Shown: in pieces, positions 9,174-16,280 of the stretch
How the letters are laid out: every line of letters starts with the position of its first letter
Numbering within the stretch: position 1 is the stretch's first letter
Source: Chamaesiphon sp. 336R_metabinner_41
Lineage (GTDB): Bacteria > Cyanobacteriota > Cyanobacteriia > Cyanobacteriales > Chamaesiphonaceae
Length of the DNA: 40,282 nucleotides
Direction of reading: 5' to 3'
Assembly (NCBI GenBank): GCA_025359915.1
Contig: JANYDE010000059.1
Span: 1 to 40,282 of the forward strand
The notes under the pieces: generated by a model
Told to the model about the DNA's origin: nothing
Database searches by the model: none
What the model saw: only the letters and a program-made list of their open reading frames with translations
Position numbers and translations under genes: made by a program

Positions 9174-9194
9174 TGATAATTGATAATTGAGAAT
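9174..9194. repeat. Degenerate tandem heptamer (TGATAAT/TGAGAAT)
   Basis: Units TGATAAT, TGATAAT and TGAGAAT follow the PP2C stop codon by about five bases. A related array (TGATAAT, TGACAAT, TGATAGC) lies at 24212-24232. Confidence 0.75.
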
Positions 9195-9309
9195 TAATAA
9201 ACTGTAAGATATCTCGTCGGGGATGTTATTCTGCTGTCGCAGAGGCTTCTGCGCAGTCAGAGGCTACGCCAACGCCAACGCGCCAGCGTAACGCACCATT
9301 CTCAATTAT
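9183..9309. mobile_element. Possible MITE-like repeat with 12-bp inverted ends
   Basis: The ends ATAATTGAGAAT (9183-9194) and ATTCTCAATTAT (9298-9309) are perfect inverted copies. The interior carries a GC-rich segment (GCAGAGGCTTCTGC and GCTACGCCAACGCCAACGC) of the kind dispersed in many cyanobacterial genomes. It fills the gap between the convergent PP2C and M48 genes. No coding capacity. The mobile-element interpretation is an inference. Confidence 0.45.
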
Positions 9310-9313
9310 AAAT

Positions 9314-10264
9314 TTACTGCTGCGATTTGCGTTTCTCGATCTCCTGTTGAAGTTCGTCAATCTCTTTGCGTAACCGTTCCGACTCACTTTCAGTCGGATT
9401 GGTATTAGTTGTTTCTACAGTCACTCGCGCATAATTACCCCGCCGAATATCTTGATATTCACTCGAACTCGTCCATTCTTGGAGATAATGAATTCGTTCA
9501 ACGGGAAAAGGATGACTGAGCATTCCATTTACGCCAGCATACATCAAAGCCTTATAAACTTGATTCAATCCATCTTCATCTAAACTGCGATAATTTTCGG
9601 ATTGCTTAATAAATTCTTCGAGACTGCACTCATCGATAAATTTACTACTTCCACCCGAAATCTTCATCATCGTCGTCATCACAGTGCGGGGATTTTCCAT
9701 TACTAGCAGTGCCGCTCTGTCTGCCGACAATTCAGCTTTGCGTCGCCATTCATAGAACGCCACTATCAATCCATTACTAACAATATTGCCTAATCCAAAA
9801 GTCATTTCACCGATGACTGAAGCCGCATTCACTACCCACATCGCCATTTGAATCAGAATAGTATGACCACATTTAAGATGTCCTAATTCGTGGGCTAAAA
9901 CAGTTTTAATTTCATCCTCATTTAGCAGATCCAATAATCCAGTATTGACTACAATATATGGATGTTCTTGTCCCATCGCATAACTATTGACTTGAGGATT
10001 TTGACTGATAAATAACGACGGTTCGGGATAAATATCTAGATCTCGCACACATTCTCGAAACATGCCATAAATAGTGGCATATTGTCTAGGGCCTGCTTGA
10101 ATACTATTACCCATTAGGTATACTAGTTGGGGACGCTCATAAATAAATTCTACAAATTTACTCGCCACTAGATTGAAACCTGGAACACTACGCAAAGCTT
10201 GTTCGGATTGAAAATCGAGTGGATGTCTAAAAGCTTCGCTGGAAATACCTGGGTAAGTAGCCAT
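9314..10264 (-). CDS. M48 family zinc metalloprotease (second of two)
   Basis: A 316-residue M48 peptidase, paralogous to the protein at 3179-4057 (shared FRHPLDF start, IVVNTGLLDLL, HELGHLKCGH, ADRAALLV, MKISGGSS). Zinc-binding residues are H125, H129 (HELGH at 125-129) and a Glu at about 178 (KAELSADRAAL). A hydrophobic stretch at about 137-170 may contact the membrane. Unlike the first copy it has a C-terminal extension ending in a charged coiled coil (SERLRKEIDELQQEIEKRK). Its ATG lies 7 bp from the ATG of the divergent TPR gene, so promoter elements for each gene must lie within the other's coding region, or the pair shares a compact bidirectional control region. The substrate is unknown. 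Confidence 0.88.
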   Translation of the reverse strand: MATYPGISSEAFRHPLDFQSEQALRSVPGFNLVASKFVEFIYERPQLVYLMGNSIQAGPRQYATIYGMFRECVRDLDIYPEPSLFISQNPQVNSYAMGQEHPYIVVNTGLLDLLNEDEIKTVLAHELGHLKCGHTILIQMAMWVVNAASVIGEMTFGLGNIVSNGLIVAFYEWRRKAELSADRAALLVMENPRTVMTTMMKISGGSSKFIDECSLEEFIKQSENYRSLDEDGLNQVYKALMYAGVNGMLSHPFPVERIHYLQEWTSSSEYQDIRRGNYARVTVETTNTNPTESESERLRKEIDELQQEIEKRKSQQ

Positions 10265-10271
10265 ATGAATT

Positions 10272-10739
10272 ATGAATCAGAATTTAATTGATAAATTACT
10301 CTTGGATTTGAAAAGTAGCGATGTGAATATTCGGGAACGGGCTACTAGTCAGCTTTGGCGGATCTGGTTTTGGCAAAAAGGAAAAATCCCGCTCGAACAG
10401 ATTGAAGAGAGTGAAAGATTGCTGTCTGAAGGTAATGTTGCTGCGGCTAATTTGATTTTAGACGATTTGGTTGATGCTTTGCCAGATTTTGCCGAAGCCT
10501 GGAATCGTCGCGCCGTTTTATGGTTTACGACTAAAAATTACGATCGAGCGATCACCGATTGTGAGATGGTACTTAAAATCAATCCCGTTCATTTTGGCGC
10601 GCTCCACGGTTTAGGACTATGTCACGCCGCTCTGGGCAACTATTCCGCCGCCATTCGCGCATTCAGATCCGCTCTAGACATCCAACCCCACGCCATCGAA
10701 AATCAACGCCTGATTTTAGAATGTACCGCTAGGCTTTGA
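10272..10739 (+). CDS. TPR-repeat protein next to M48 protease
   Basis: A 155-residue soluble protein. Residues 1-55 are a helical N-terminal part (LLLDLKSSDVNIRERATSQLWRIWF), followed by about three TPR units: AAANLILDDLVDALPDFAEAWNRRAV, YDRAITDCEMVLKINP and YSAAIRAFRSALDIQP. This is the usual scaffold for protein contacts; no enzyme motif is seen. It diverges from the second M48 gene with 7 bp between start codons. The partner is not determinable from sequence, but the same M48-TPR neighbourhood occurs at 3179-4551. The start is the second of two nearby ATGs: ATG 10265 is out of frame and ATG 10272 opens the TPR frame. Confidence 0.85.
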   Translation: MNQNLIDKLLLDLKSSDVNIRERATSQLWRIWFWQKGKIPLEQIEESERLLSEGNVAAANLILDDLVDALPDFAEAWNRRAVLWFTTKNYDRAITDCEMVLKINPVHFGALHGLGLCHAALGNYSAAIRAFRSALDIQPHAIENQRLILECTARL

Positions 10740-10786
10740 TTTTAGGTAAATGGACAGATAGTGAATTCTCTCCTATCTCCCATCTC

Positions 10787-10815
10787 TTGACAAAGATCGA
10801 TCGGTCAACTATTAT
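10787..10815 (+). promoter_or_regulatory. Strong sigma70-type promoter (TTGACA-17-TATTAT)
   Basis: Perfect -35 TTGACA (10787-10792), 17-bp spacer, -10 TATTAT (10810-10815). It is the best consensus promoter I found in the window. Predicted transcription start is about 10821-10823, feeding the small RNA below rather than any annotated gene on this strand. Confidence 0.7.
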
Positions 10816-10820
10816 ATTAG

Positions 10821-10890
10821 GAGTGTGAGGAGCGAATCAAGAAGAAGACCGAGACGAAACACGGCCAGTCGTCGATCTTCTTTTTGGTTT
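10821..10890 (+). ncRNA. Predicted small RNA with intrinsic terminator
   Basis: A short transcript is predicted from the promoter at 10787-10815 to the T-rich tail at 10881-10890, about 65-70 nt. The 5' part is GAGTGTGAGGAGCGAATC, predicted to be unpaired. The 3' part forms a hairpin: AAGAAGA (10842-10848) pairs with TCTTCTT (10876-10882) and GACGA (10853-10857) with TCGTC (10869-10873), followed by TTTTTGGTTTT. The 10 bases GTGTGAGGAG are exactly complementary to the core CUCCUCACAC of the conserved cyanobacterial sRNA Yfr1, as I remember that motif. A 29-codon GTG frame overlaps it but has a poor initiation context. Expression is inferred only. Confidence 0.55.
10842..10890 (+). terminator. 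Rho-independent terminator of the small RNA
   Basis: Two-part stem (7 bp plus 5 bp separated by a small internal loop) followed by TTTTTGGTTTT. A second short hairpin (ATATCCC-CTTAGTA-GGGATAT, 10892-10912) follows and lies just before the 3' end of the HAD gene on the other strand. Confidence 0.65.
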
Positions 10891-10923
10891 TATATCCCCT
10901 TAGTAGGGATATGAAATATTTAG

Positions 10924-11772
10924 TTAGGTATTGAGAATAAACTTTTCGATCGCAGCGGCTACGCCATCAGCTTCAATATCTGGCGCAACCCAATCGGCGA
11001 GAGACTGGACATCAGCAGGGGCGTTTCCCATCGCAACACCAATGCCCGCATAAGCGATCATTTCGACATCATTATAATTATCCCCGATCGCGAGGACATT
11101 CCCTGAGGTAATTCCCAGTAGCTCTGTAGCGACATAATCGATCGCACTGGCTTTATTTACCCCAGATTGAGTAGTTTCCAGAAAGATCGGCACAGAAGTA
11201 GTAACGTGCAACTGTTCAGGAGTATAGCGTTGGCGCAGATCTAGACGCAATTCCTCAATTAACTCAACATCTTCAGACATTGCTAAGATCTTAGTCGGTC
11301 GATCGGTTAAATTGGCTAAAACCTTTCGGAGATCGTCCACTGGCGAAACTCCAATCCCACTGCGACCGATATACAACTCCGTATCAGTGTTTATACCACG
11401 AACGTACAAACAATCATCGCGATAAACATGAATCGATAACTTATCCAGCAAATGGGATTGCTCGAAATAATCGATTAATTCCCGCGCAATCTCCACCGGA
11501 ACTGGAAGATGTCGATGAGTCACGCCCGTCGCGGGATCTTGAATCCAAGCACCCTGATACGCCATGATCGGGACATCTGCACCGATTTCATGGTGAAACC
11601 GTAATGCAGACTTATACATTCTACCTGTGGCAATCCCCACCCGAATACCTTGAGCTTGAGCGGCTGTAATCGCTTGCTTGACTCTCGGATTTACCTGATT
11701 GGATTTTCCCGCAATCGTGCCATCAATGTCTACGACGAGAAGCTTGATTTCGGCAGTGTTGGATGATGACAT
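10924..11772 (-). CDS. HAD superfamily hydrolase, Cof type (class IIB)
   Basis: A 282-residue phosphatase of the HAD-IIB/Cof group. Motif I VVDIDGTIAG (nucleophile Asp) is near the N-terminus, motif II is IATGRM, a Lys sits in the SGVNKASAI segment, and motif III/IV is LAIGDNYNDVEMIAYAGIGVAMGNA. The cap domain between motifs II and III is of the alpha/beta C2 type. Members dephosphorylate sugar phosphates, flavin or pyridoxal phosphates; the substrate cannot be read from sequence. It is the downstream-most gene of a leftward run with the GAF/kinase-like and radC genes, 62 bp after the kinase-like gene. It starts at ATG 11772 (MSSSNTAEIKLLVVDIDGT), giving the normal short N-terminus. Confidence 0.9.
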   Translation of the reverse strand: MSSSNTAEIKLLVVDIDGTIAGKSNQVNPRVKQAITAAQAQGIRVGIATGRMYKSALRFHHEIGADVPIMAYQGAWIQDPATGVTHRHLPVPVEIARELIDYFEQSHLLDKLSIHVYRDDCLYVRGINTDTELYIGRSGIGVSPVDDLRKVLANLTDRPTKILAMSEDVELIEELRLDLRQRYTPEQLHVTTSVPIFLETTQSGVNKASAIDYVATELLGITSGNVLAIGDNYNDVEMIAYAGIGVAMGNAPADVQSLADWVAPDIEADGVAAAIEKFILNT

Positions 11773-11834
11773 GATTGTATTGAAGTAGATCTAGAGCCAG
11801 ATATCAGCGTATCATATTGCCCCACCATCGATTA

Positions 11835-13463
11835 TTAACCATCCACCAATGGCACAACTAGTCGATAGCCGCGATGATTGGCAATAATTTCAATTCTACC
11901 GCCATGTACGGCGGCTAAAGTATAACTGAGCGATAATCCCAAATTAATCCGCAGATCCTGCACGAGATGAGGTTGCTTCCGATCGCGATCTTGGTAAGTT
12001 GAGGAAGTAGCCTCTTCCGTGGAAAATGGTAAAATGATCGATTCAATATCTCCATCTAGATCTGCGAGCATTACCGCAGGATCGTTGGTGACAATCTGAA
12101 GCTGTAATCGCTCTGTGAGATTGCAAAGCTGAACCGAGATTTGACAATCTACAGCACTAGCGTGAATTAAGCTTAAGCACAGATAATAAACGATCTGCCG
12201 GACATGATCTTTATCGATCGACAAAATCTTGTCTGATATCGTCTCCGGCAACGAACCGCCATGCGTAAAATCTAAACTAAGTTGTTGATTTTTCTTCTGA
12301 GCTAGCGGCTCTAAACTTTGTAAGGCTAACTGACAGAGCATTTCCAAATCCACAGATCTCAGCGTTGGTTGCTGACGCTGGGGAAGCTTATCGCTCGTGG
12401 CATCAAAATCACTTAATTGCGAAATCTCATCGACAATCGTCACTAATTGTTGACCACTCTGATAGATAATACCTAAATAATCTTTCTGTCTACCGCTCAG
12501 TGCGCCATAAATTTCCTGCTGTAAAACACTTGCCATTCCCAGGATCGAAGTCAGTGGGGTCCGAAGTTCTTGAGCTAGATGAGTCAGTAGTTTGAACTGA
12601 ATTTCACCTTGCACTTGAGGATAAATTGAACTGGGATATTCGCGATTTGAGGGGTGGGTATATTCATCACAAACTGGCTTTGGAGCGATGGAATCTAGCG
12701 AAATTGTAGATCTATCGATTCGATCGATTTGCATCGCTCTGTCGCCATATTCAGCGGCAGCTACAGCATCATCGAATCCCTGGACAGGTCGATATTGGAG
12801 ATTACTGAGGGATTGTTCTAATTGTGATTGGCTTAATAATTTTCGTTCAAATTCACTCGCGACTAGGCGGCTAACGACTTGAAGTACACCGAGATCTCGA
12901 TCGCTAAATTGGCGAGATTTAAAGTCTAAAATGGCAATGGTGCCCAATCTGTCTTTGGCGGCGGTGACAATGGGTAAACCTAAATACGCCCGAATCCCAT
13001 GTATCCGCACAAGTGGAGACTGAGCTAATTGAGAATGCTGCTGACAATCAGTAACGCTAAATCGGTGTTCACTGCTCATTACTTGGGCATAACAGTATTC
13101 TAGCCCAGCTAATTCCAAGAGTAAATTCGGCTTGGCAGGTAAAAGTCCAAATTTCTCTAATCCTGAGATCGAGCCAATTTGACAACCGGATCTACCTGTC
13201 GCCATCAAAATAGCGACAGGTGCTTTCGTGAGCCGAATCGCCATTGCGGTAGCTTCCGTAAATATCGGCATAACTTTCGATTGCTCGATACTCAATTCAG
13301 TAACGATCGTCGGATATTGTAGTGAAGGAGACGTAATTACTTGGTGATTGGAGCTAGCATCTAGGTATTGGGCTGAAGTGAGCATGGGACAATTGCCCGC
13401 AACGGGACATATAAATTTTTGAATATCTAATCGAGAAGAGATGCATAAATCTAAAATTCCCAC
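11835..13463 (-). CDS. GAF-domain histidine-kinase-like protein lacking the phospho-acceptor His
   Basis: A 542-residue signalling protein. A GAF domain spans about residues 65-210 (IFTEATAMAIRLTKAPVAILM, IRAYLGLPIVTAAKDRLGTIAILD). A HisKA-like helical hairpin spans about 290-350, but its H-box reads AQELRTPLTSILG, so Gln298 stands where the phosphorylated His of the HELRTPL motif should be. His295 is three residues earlier. The C-terminal ATPase region (about 385-540) is also degenerate: the N-box is not recognisable, and only a GLGLSLSY-like segment (LGLSLSYTLAAVHGG) remains. It is probably a non-catalytic sensor or scaffold rather than a working kinase. The N-terminus has several Cys (C7, C19, C25). 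Start ATG 13463 is used; ATG at residue 27 is an alternative. It lies between radC and the HAD gene on the same strand. Confidence 0.8.
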   Translation of the reverse strand: MGILDLCISSRLDIQKFICPVAGNCPMLTSAQYLDASSNHQVITSPSLQYPTIVTELSIEQSKVMPIFTEATAMAIRLTKAPVAILMATGRSGCQIGSISGLEKFGLLPAKPNLLLELAGLEYCYAQVMSSEHRFSVTDCQQHSQLAQSPLVRIHGIRAYLGLPIVTAAKDRLGTIAILDFKSRQFSDRDLGVLQVVSRLVASEFERKLLSQSQLEQSLSNLQYRPVQGFDDAVAAAEYGDRAMQIDRIDRSTISLDSIAPKPVCDEYTHPSNREYPSSIYPQVQGEIQFKLLTHLAQELRTPLTSILGMASVLQQEIYGALSGRQKDYLGIIYQSGQQLVTIVDEISQLSDFDATSDKLPQRQQPTLRSVDLEMLCQLALQSLEPLAQKKNQQLSLDFTHGGSLPETISDKILSIDKDHVRQIVYYLCLSLIHASAVDCQISVQLCNLTERLQLQIVTNDPAVMLADLDGDIESIILPFSTEEATSSTYQDRDRKQPHLVQDLRINLGLSLSYTLAAVHGGRIEIIANHRGYRLVVPLVDG

Positions 13464-13544
13464 GAAAGTAGGCTAGAGCAACATTTTTAGGCGAAGCTAT
13501 CGTTAATTCAGTAATTACCCCTAGCTGAATTTTCCAGGAGAGGA

Positions 13545-14276
13545 TTAATCGCCCTGCGGACATTCATCCCAAAGACTAGTATTTTGGCGCAAACTACTCC
13601 AATTACCGCCACCTAAAATCAGATGATCTAGCAAGGGAACTTGGAGTAACTTTGCTCCTGCTAACAATTGGCGGGTGAGATCGAGATCGGCTTGACTGGG
13701 TTCGGTGCTACCCGATGGATGATTGTGAGCGACGATGGTTTTTGTCGCACCTTGCTTGAGAATGGCGGTGAAAATTTCTTTAGGTGGAGCAAGTGTTTCT
13801 GTCGCTGTGCCGATCGTAATTAATTGCGTACCGAGCAATCTATTCTTAACGTCTAATAATAATATCGCGAATCGCTCTTGGGGCGACCACATCAATTCTT
13901 GACTCAGCGCGGCGACGGCTGTCTCTGGACTCTCAATGATAGCTCGATCGGGTGGACGGATAACACAAGCTCTCTGTCCCAATTCTACCGCAGCTAAAAT
14001 CGCCGTCGCTTTGGCTGGCCCAACTCCAGGAATATCCATCAATTCCTGTGGATGGAGATCCCGCAATCTCTCGAGTGGATCTCGCTGATGTTGACCCAAA
14101 TGACTGAGAATATACTCACCTAACCCGATCGCTGATAGTTTACCAGGCCCTTGTCCCGTCCCCAACAAAATCGCGATCAATTCCGCATTCTTGAGATGTT
14201 TGACTCCATGAGCTAGCAAGCGTTCGCGGGGACGTTCGGTACTGGGGATGTCGATAATGCGTAAGCTGTAAGTCAT
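13545..14276 (-). CDS. radC: RadC family protein (JAB/MPN domain)
   Basis: A 243-residue RadC/DUF2466 protein. The N-terminal helix-hairpin-helix part is visible ([22 protein letters not shown]). The C-terminal JAB/MPN metalloprotease-like domain has the zinc motif [14 protein letters not shown] (HxHx7-10D) and the [20 protein letters not shown] strand pattern. RadC was named as a DNA-repair protein, but that role is disputed and the true activity is uncertain. Length is normal and all motifs are intact. It starts at ATG 14276, the first gene of a leftward run that continues with the GAF/kinase-like protein 81 bp downstream. Confidence 0.93.
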   Translation of the reverse strand: MTYSLRIIDIPSTERPRERLLAHGVKHLKNAELIAILLGTGQGPGKLSAIGLGEYILSHLGQHQRDPLERLRDLHPQELMDIPGVGPAKATAILAAVELGQRACVIRPPDRAIIESPETAVAALSQELMWSPQERFAILLLDVKNRLLGTQLITIGTATETLAPPKEIFTAILKQGATKTIVAHNHPSGSTEPSQADLDLTRQLLAGAKLLQVPLLDHLILGGGNWSSLRQNTSLWDECPQGD

Positions 14277-14398
14277 GCTAGTAACAAGAGATCGACGTGT
14301 AGTTAAAATTACTTGTTACTTTACGATGATTTGATATGCGATCGAATCCACACAATGGCTGATTTATAATTCGATCTATCCTAAAAGTACTACGCGCT

Positions 14399-14725
14399 TT
14401 AGCCGCCACTCAATTTAGCTTTATAGCCCAATTTAGTCACCAGCTCCAATAATTTCTGGCGATGATCGCCCTGAATCTCGATCAAATTGTCCTTCATGGA
14501 TCCACCAGCACCACACTGATTTTTGAGTACCTTGGTGAGGCTAATAAGTGTCTCTGCGGAAACTTGAAAGCCACTGACGATGGTGACGGTTTTCCCGCCT
14601 TTGCCTTTTCTGGAAACTTCGATTTTGAGTTTATGCTGGTTCGGTGGCAATTCGGCGGTGTCGTCGATATCTGGTTCTTCGTCGCCAAATTCTCGGTAAG
14701 CGATTTTATTACTGTCTTTTGCCAT
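14399..14725 (-). CDS. SUI1/eIF1-like translation factor (YciH family)
   Basis: A 108-residue protein with a SUI1 domain: KLKIEVSRKGKGGKTVTIVSGF, then TLISLTKVLKNQCGAGGSMKDNLIEIQGDHRQKLLELVTKLGY, including the family hallmark CGAGGS and the IQGDH segment. YciH/SUI1 proteins bind the small ribosomal subunit and affect start-codon selection. I choose ATG 14725 (MAKDSNKIAYREFGD), which matches family N-termini, over a TTG nine bases further upstream. The N-terminal 40 residues are acidic and probably disordered (DEEPDIDDTAEL). It is upstream of radC with a 122-bp gap. Confidence 0.92.
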   Translation of the reverse strand: MAKDSNKIAYREFGDEEPDIDDTAELPPNQHKLKIEVSRKGKGGKTVTIVSGFQVSAETLISLTKVLKNQCGAGGSMKDNLIEIQGDHRQKLLELVTKLGYKAKLSGG

Positions 14726-14910
14726 ATATTTCAATAGTTTCTGTCATGATTAACTTTGACAAAATATGATACTGTCTAGTGTAATTGAAAGTACGCGTCG
14801 ATTCATCGACTTTTTATCCACATTCTGACCTAAGATTGCACGCAAGAATCATTCACAATCTTACAGATCGATCGAATCGCCATTTTTATGCTATCCCCGT
14901 CGTTATTTGA

Positions 14911-14930
14911 TACAATGAGAATGATTCCCA
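14911..14930 (+). promoter_or_regulatory. -10 box and Fur/Zur-like operator upstream of the ABC ATPase
   Basis: TGAGAATGATTCCCA (14916-14930) is a 7-1-7 inverted repeat with one mismatch, the form of Fur-family (Fur/Zur) boxes. It overlaps the end of a possible -10 TACAAT (14911-14916) and ends 13 bp before the ATG of the metal-type ABC ATPase. A metal-dependent repressor bound here would block transcription start. Zur rather than Fur is an inference from the gene it controls. Confidence 0.6.
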
Positions 14931-14943
14931 TCTTCAATCGTGC

Positions 14944-15690
14944 ATGTTAGAGGTTCAGCAATTAGCGGTTAATTACCGAGGGGTGTCGGGATTAGATCGA
15001 GTCAGCTTTAAGATCGAGCCAGGACAGCTTGTGGGGCTAATTGGACCGAATGGAGCGGGTAAAAGTACTCTGCTCAAGGCAATGCTGGGATTGGTGCCGA
15101 CGGCACACGGCACTGTGAAATATTGTACTTGTCCGCTCTGTCAGCATTTGGAGCGGGTAGCTTATGTGCCACAGAGATCGCAGATTGATTGGGATTATCC
15201 GATTACGGTGTGGAACGTGGTGATGATGGCTCGCACCCGTCAATTGGGATGGTTTCGTCGTCCTGGTGCGGCGGCAAATGCGCTGGTAAGTGCGGCACTC
15301 GATCGAGTCGGCATGTTGGATCTCAAGGATCGTAAAATTGGGGAATTGTCTGGTGGACAACAACAGCGGGTATTTTTGGCACGAGCATTGGCTCAACAAG
15401 CGGATTTATTTCTATTTGACGAACCGTTTACAGGTGTGGATAAGAAGACTGAAGCGGTATTAATCGATGTGTTTGGAGAATTGAAAGCTGCGGGTAAGAT
15501 TTTATTAGTCAGCACCCATGAATGGGGCAAATCATTGGATCAGCTCGATCGAATTTTACTGCTCAATCAACGTTTGATTGCCGATGGTTCACCACAGCAG
15601 GTGATGACATCGGAGAATTTTCAACAAGCTTACGGTACGCCATTGCATCAACATACTCGTCATGATGCCAGTGCAGATTTATTTTGTTAG
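14944..15690 (+). CDS. Zn/Mn-type ABC transporter ATP-binding protein
   Basis: A 248-residue ABC ATPase of the ZnuC/MntB group. Motifs: Walker A GPNGAGKST (34-42), Q-loop YVPQRSQIDWDYPITVWNVV, signature LSGGQQQRVFLARALAQ, Walker B LFLFDEPFTG and H-loop STHE. It would power import of zinc or manganese through an inner-membrane permease. No permease or metal-binding protein gene is adjacent, so it must work with subunits encoded elsewhere. It carries an unusual CTCPLC (C61, C63, C66) just after the first strands, where I remember relatives having no such cysteine cluster. A Fur/Zur-like box lies directly upstream, favouring zinc. It overlaps the convergent nuiA stop codon by 4 bp. Confidence 0.88.
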   Translation: MLEVQQLAVNYRGVSGLDRVSFKIEPGQLVGLIGPNGAGKSTLLKAMLGLVPTAHGTVKYCTCPLCQHLERVAYVPQRSQIDWDYPITVWNVVMMARTRQLGWFRRPGAAANALVSAALDRVGMLDLKDRKIGELSGGQQQRVFLARALAQQADLFLFDEPFTGVDKKTEAVLIDVFGELKAAGKILLVSTHEWGKSLDQLDRILLLNQRLIADGSPQQVMTSENFQQAYGTPLHQHTRHDASADLFC

Positions 15691-16121
15691 GTTTCAACAG
15701 ATAGAGTTTTCAACCCAAGAATATCACCAGTGGGAGTTTTGCCGATGATATAAATAGCAATTTCAATTTCGCCAACGCGGAACACTTGAACTTCTGATAA
15801 ATTAGATTCAATCGTCTGGAGTAAGGCTTTATATCGATCGACTATAGCCAATTCTGCATCTTCATACCAGTCTTCAACGGCAATTACAGGTGCGAAAAGC
15901 TCGGTGATGGTTGTAGACTCGATCGATAGTTTAGCATCATCTAAATCGCTAAATAGAGCAGTAGGAGTCAGCTCCGTGCCTTGTTCCCAAGTAACTATTT
16001 CAAATGGGTAATCTGATTCACTCGACCAGAGCAGATCTGTGGTAGCTTGGGTTAATCGATCGATAATTGCTGGTGTTGTGACGATCGAGGGCATAGAGAT
16101 TGGGTCAGTATTTTCTGGCAT
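15687..16121 (-). CDS. nuiA: Nuclease A inhibitor-like protein (NuiA)
   Basis: A 144-residue protein that closely recalls NuiA of Anabaena, the small acidic inhibitor of the sugar-nonspecific nuclease NucA. Matching stretches are DLLWSSESDYPFEIVTWE (NuiA: LLFMSESEYPFEV), EDWYEDAELAIVDRYKALLQTIESNL, VQVFRVGEIEIAIYIIGKTPTGDILGL and the C-terminal VET. The protein is strongly acidic and cytosolic. No nuclease gene is adjacent. It starts at ATG 16121, with an upstream ORF border formed by a MITE-like element. Its 3' end overlaps the ABC ATPase stop codon. Confidence 0.85.
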   Translation of the reverse strand: MPENTDPISMPSIVTTPAIIDRLTQATTDLLWSSESDYPFEIVTWEQGTELTPTALFSDLDDAKLSIESTTITELFAPVIAVEDWYEDAELAIVDRYKALLQTIESNLSEVQVFRVGEIEIAIYIIGKTPTGDILGLKTLSVET

Positions 16122-16132
16122 GATAACTATAA

Positions 16133-16236
16133 TAGACTTCTTGCGAAAGTCAGGGGATAGGGAATAGGAAATAGGGGGAACTATAGATGAAAACGGTACT
16201 GAAAAAGATTCTATTTTTACTTTCGCAGGAGGTCTA
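16133..16236. mobile_element. MITE-like element with 18-bp inverted ends and TA duplication
   Basis: The ends TAGACTTCTTGCGAAAGT (16133-16150) and ACTTTCGCAGGAGGTCTA (16219-16236) match at 16 of 18 positions as inverted repeats. Each end begins with TA, fitting TA target duplication by an IS630/Tc1-type transposase. The 68-bp interior has no coding capacity and holds a degenerate heptamer array (GGGGATA, GGGAATA, GGAAATA). It lies upstream of nuiA and may carry or disturb its promoter. Confidence 0.65.
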
Positions 16237-16259
16237 ATGGTCGATCGTCTAGATTGAAT

Positions 16260-16280
16260 ATTACTTATTACTTATTTTAT
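16260..16280. repeat. Tandem heptamer (ATTACTT) overlapping a stop codon
   Basis: Two copies of ATTACTT plus a degenerate third run over the stop codon (16272-16274, minus strand) of the exported protein gene. The same unit occurs tenfold at 24264-24333. Confidence 0.7.

Noticed and set aside
10825-10914. A 29-codon GTG frame (VRSESRRRPRRN..., hydrophobic end) over the predicted small RNA
   Set aside because: The GTG lies only a few bases from the predicted transcription start and one base after its only SD-like sequence; it reads through the terminator hairpin and is very rich in AGA/AGG codons unlike the neighbours. I could not match it to a known small photosystem protein.
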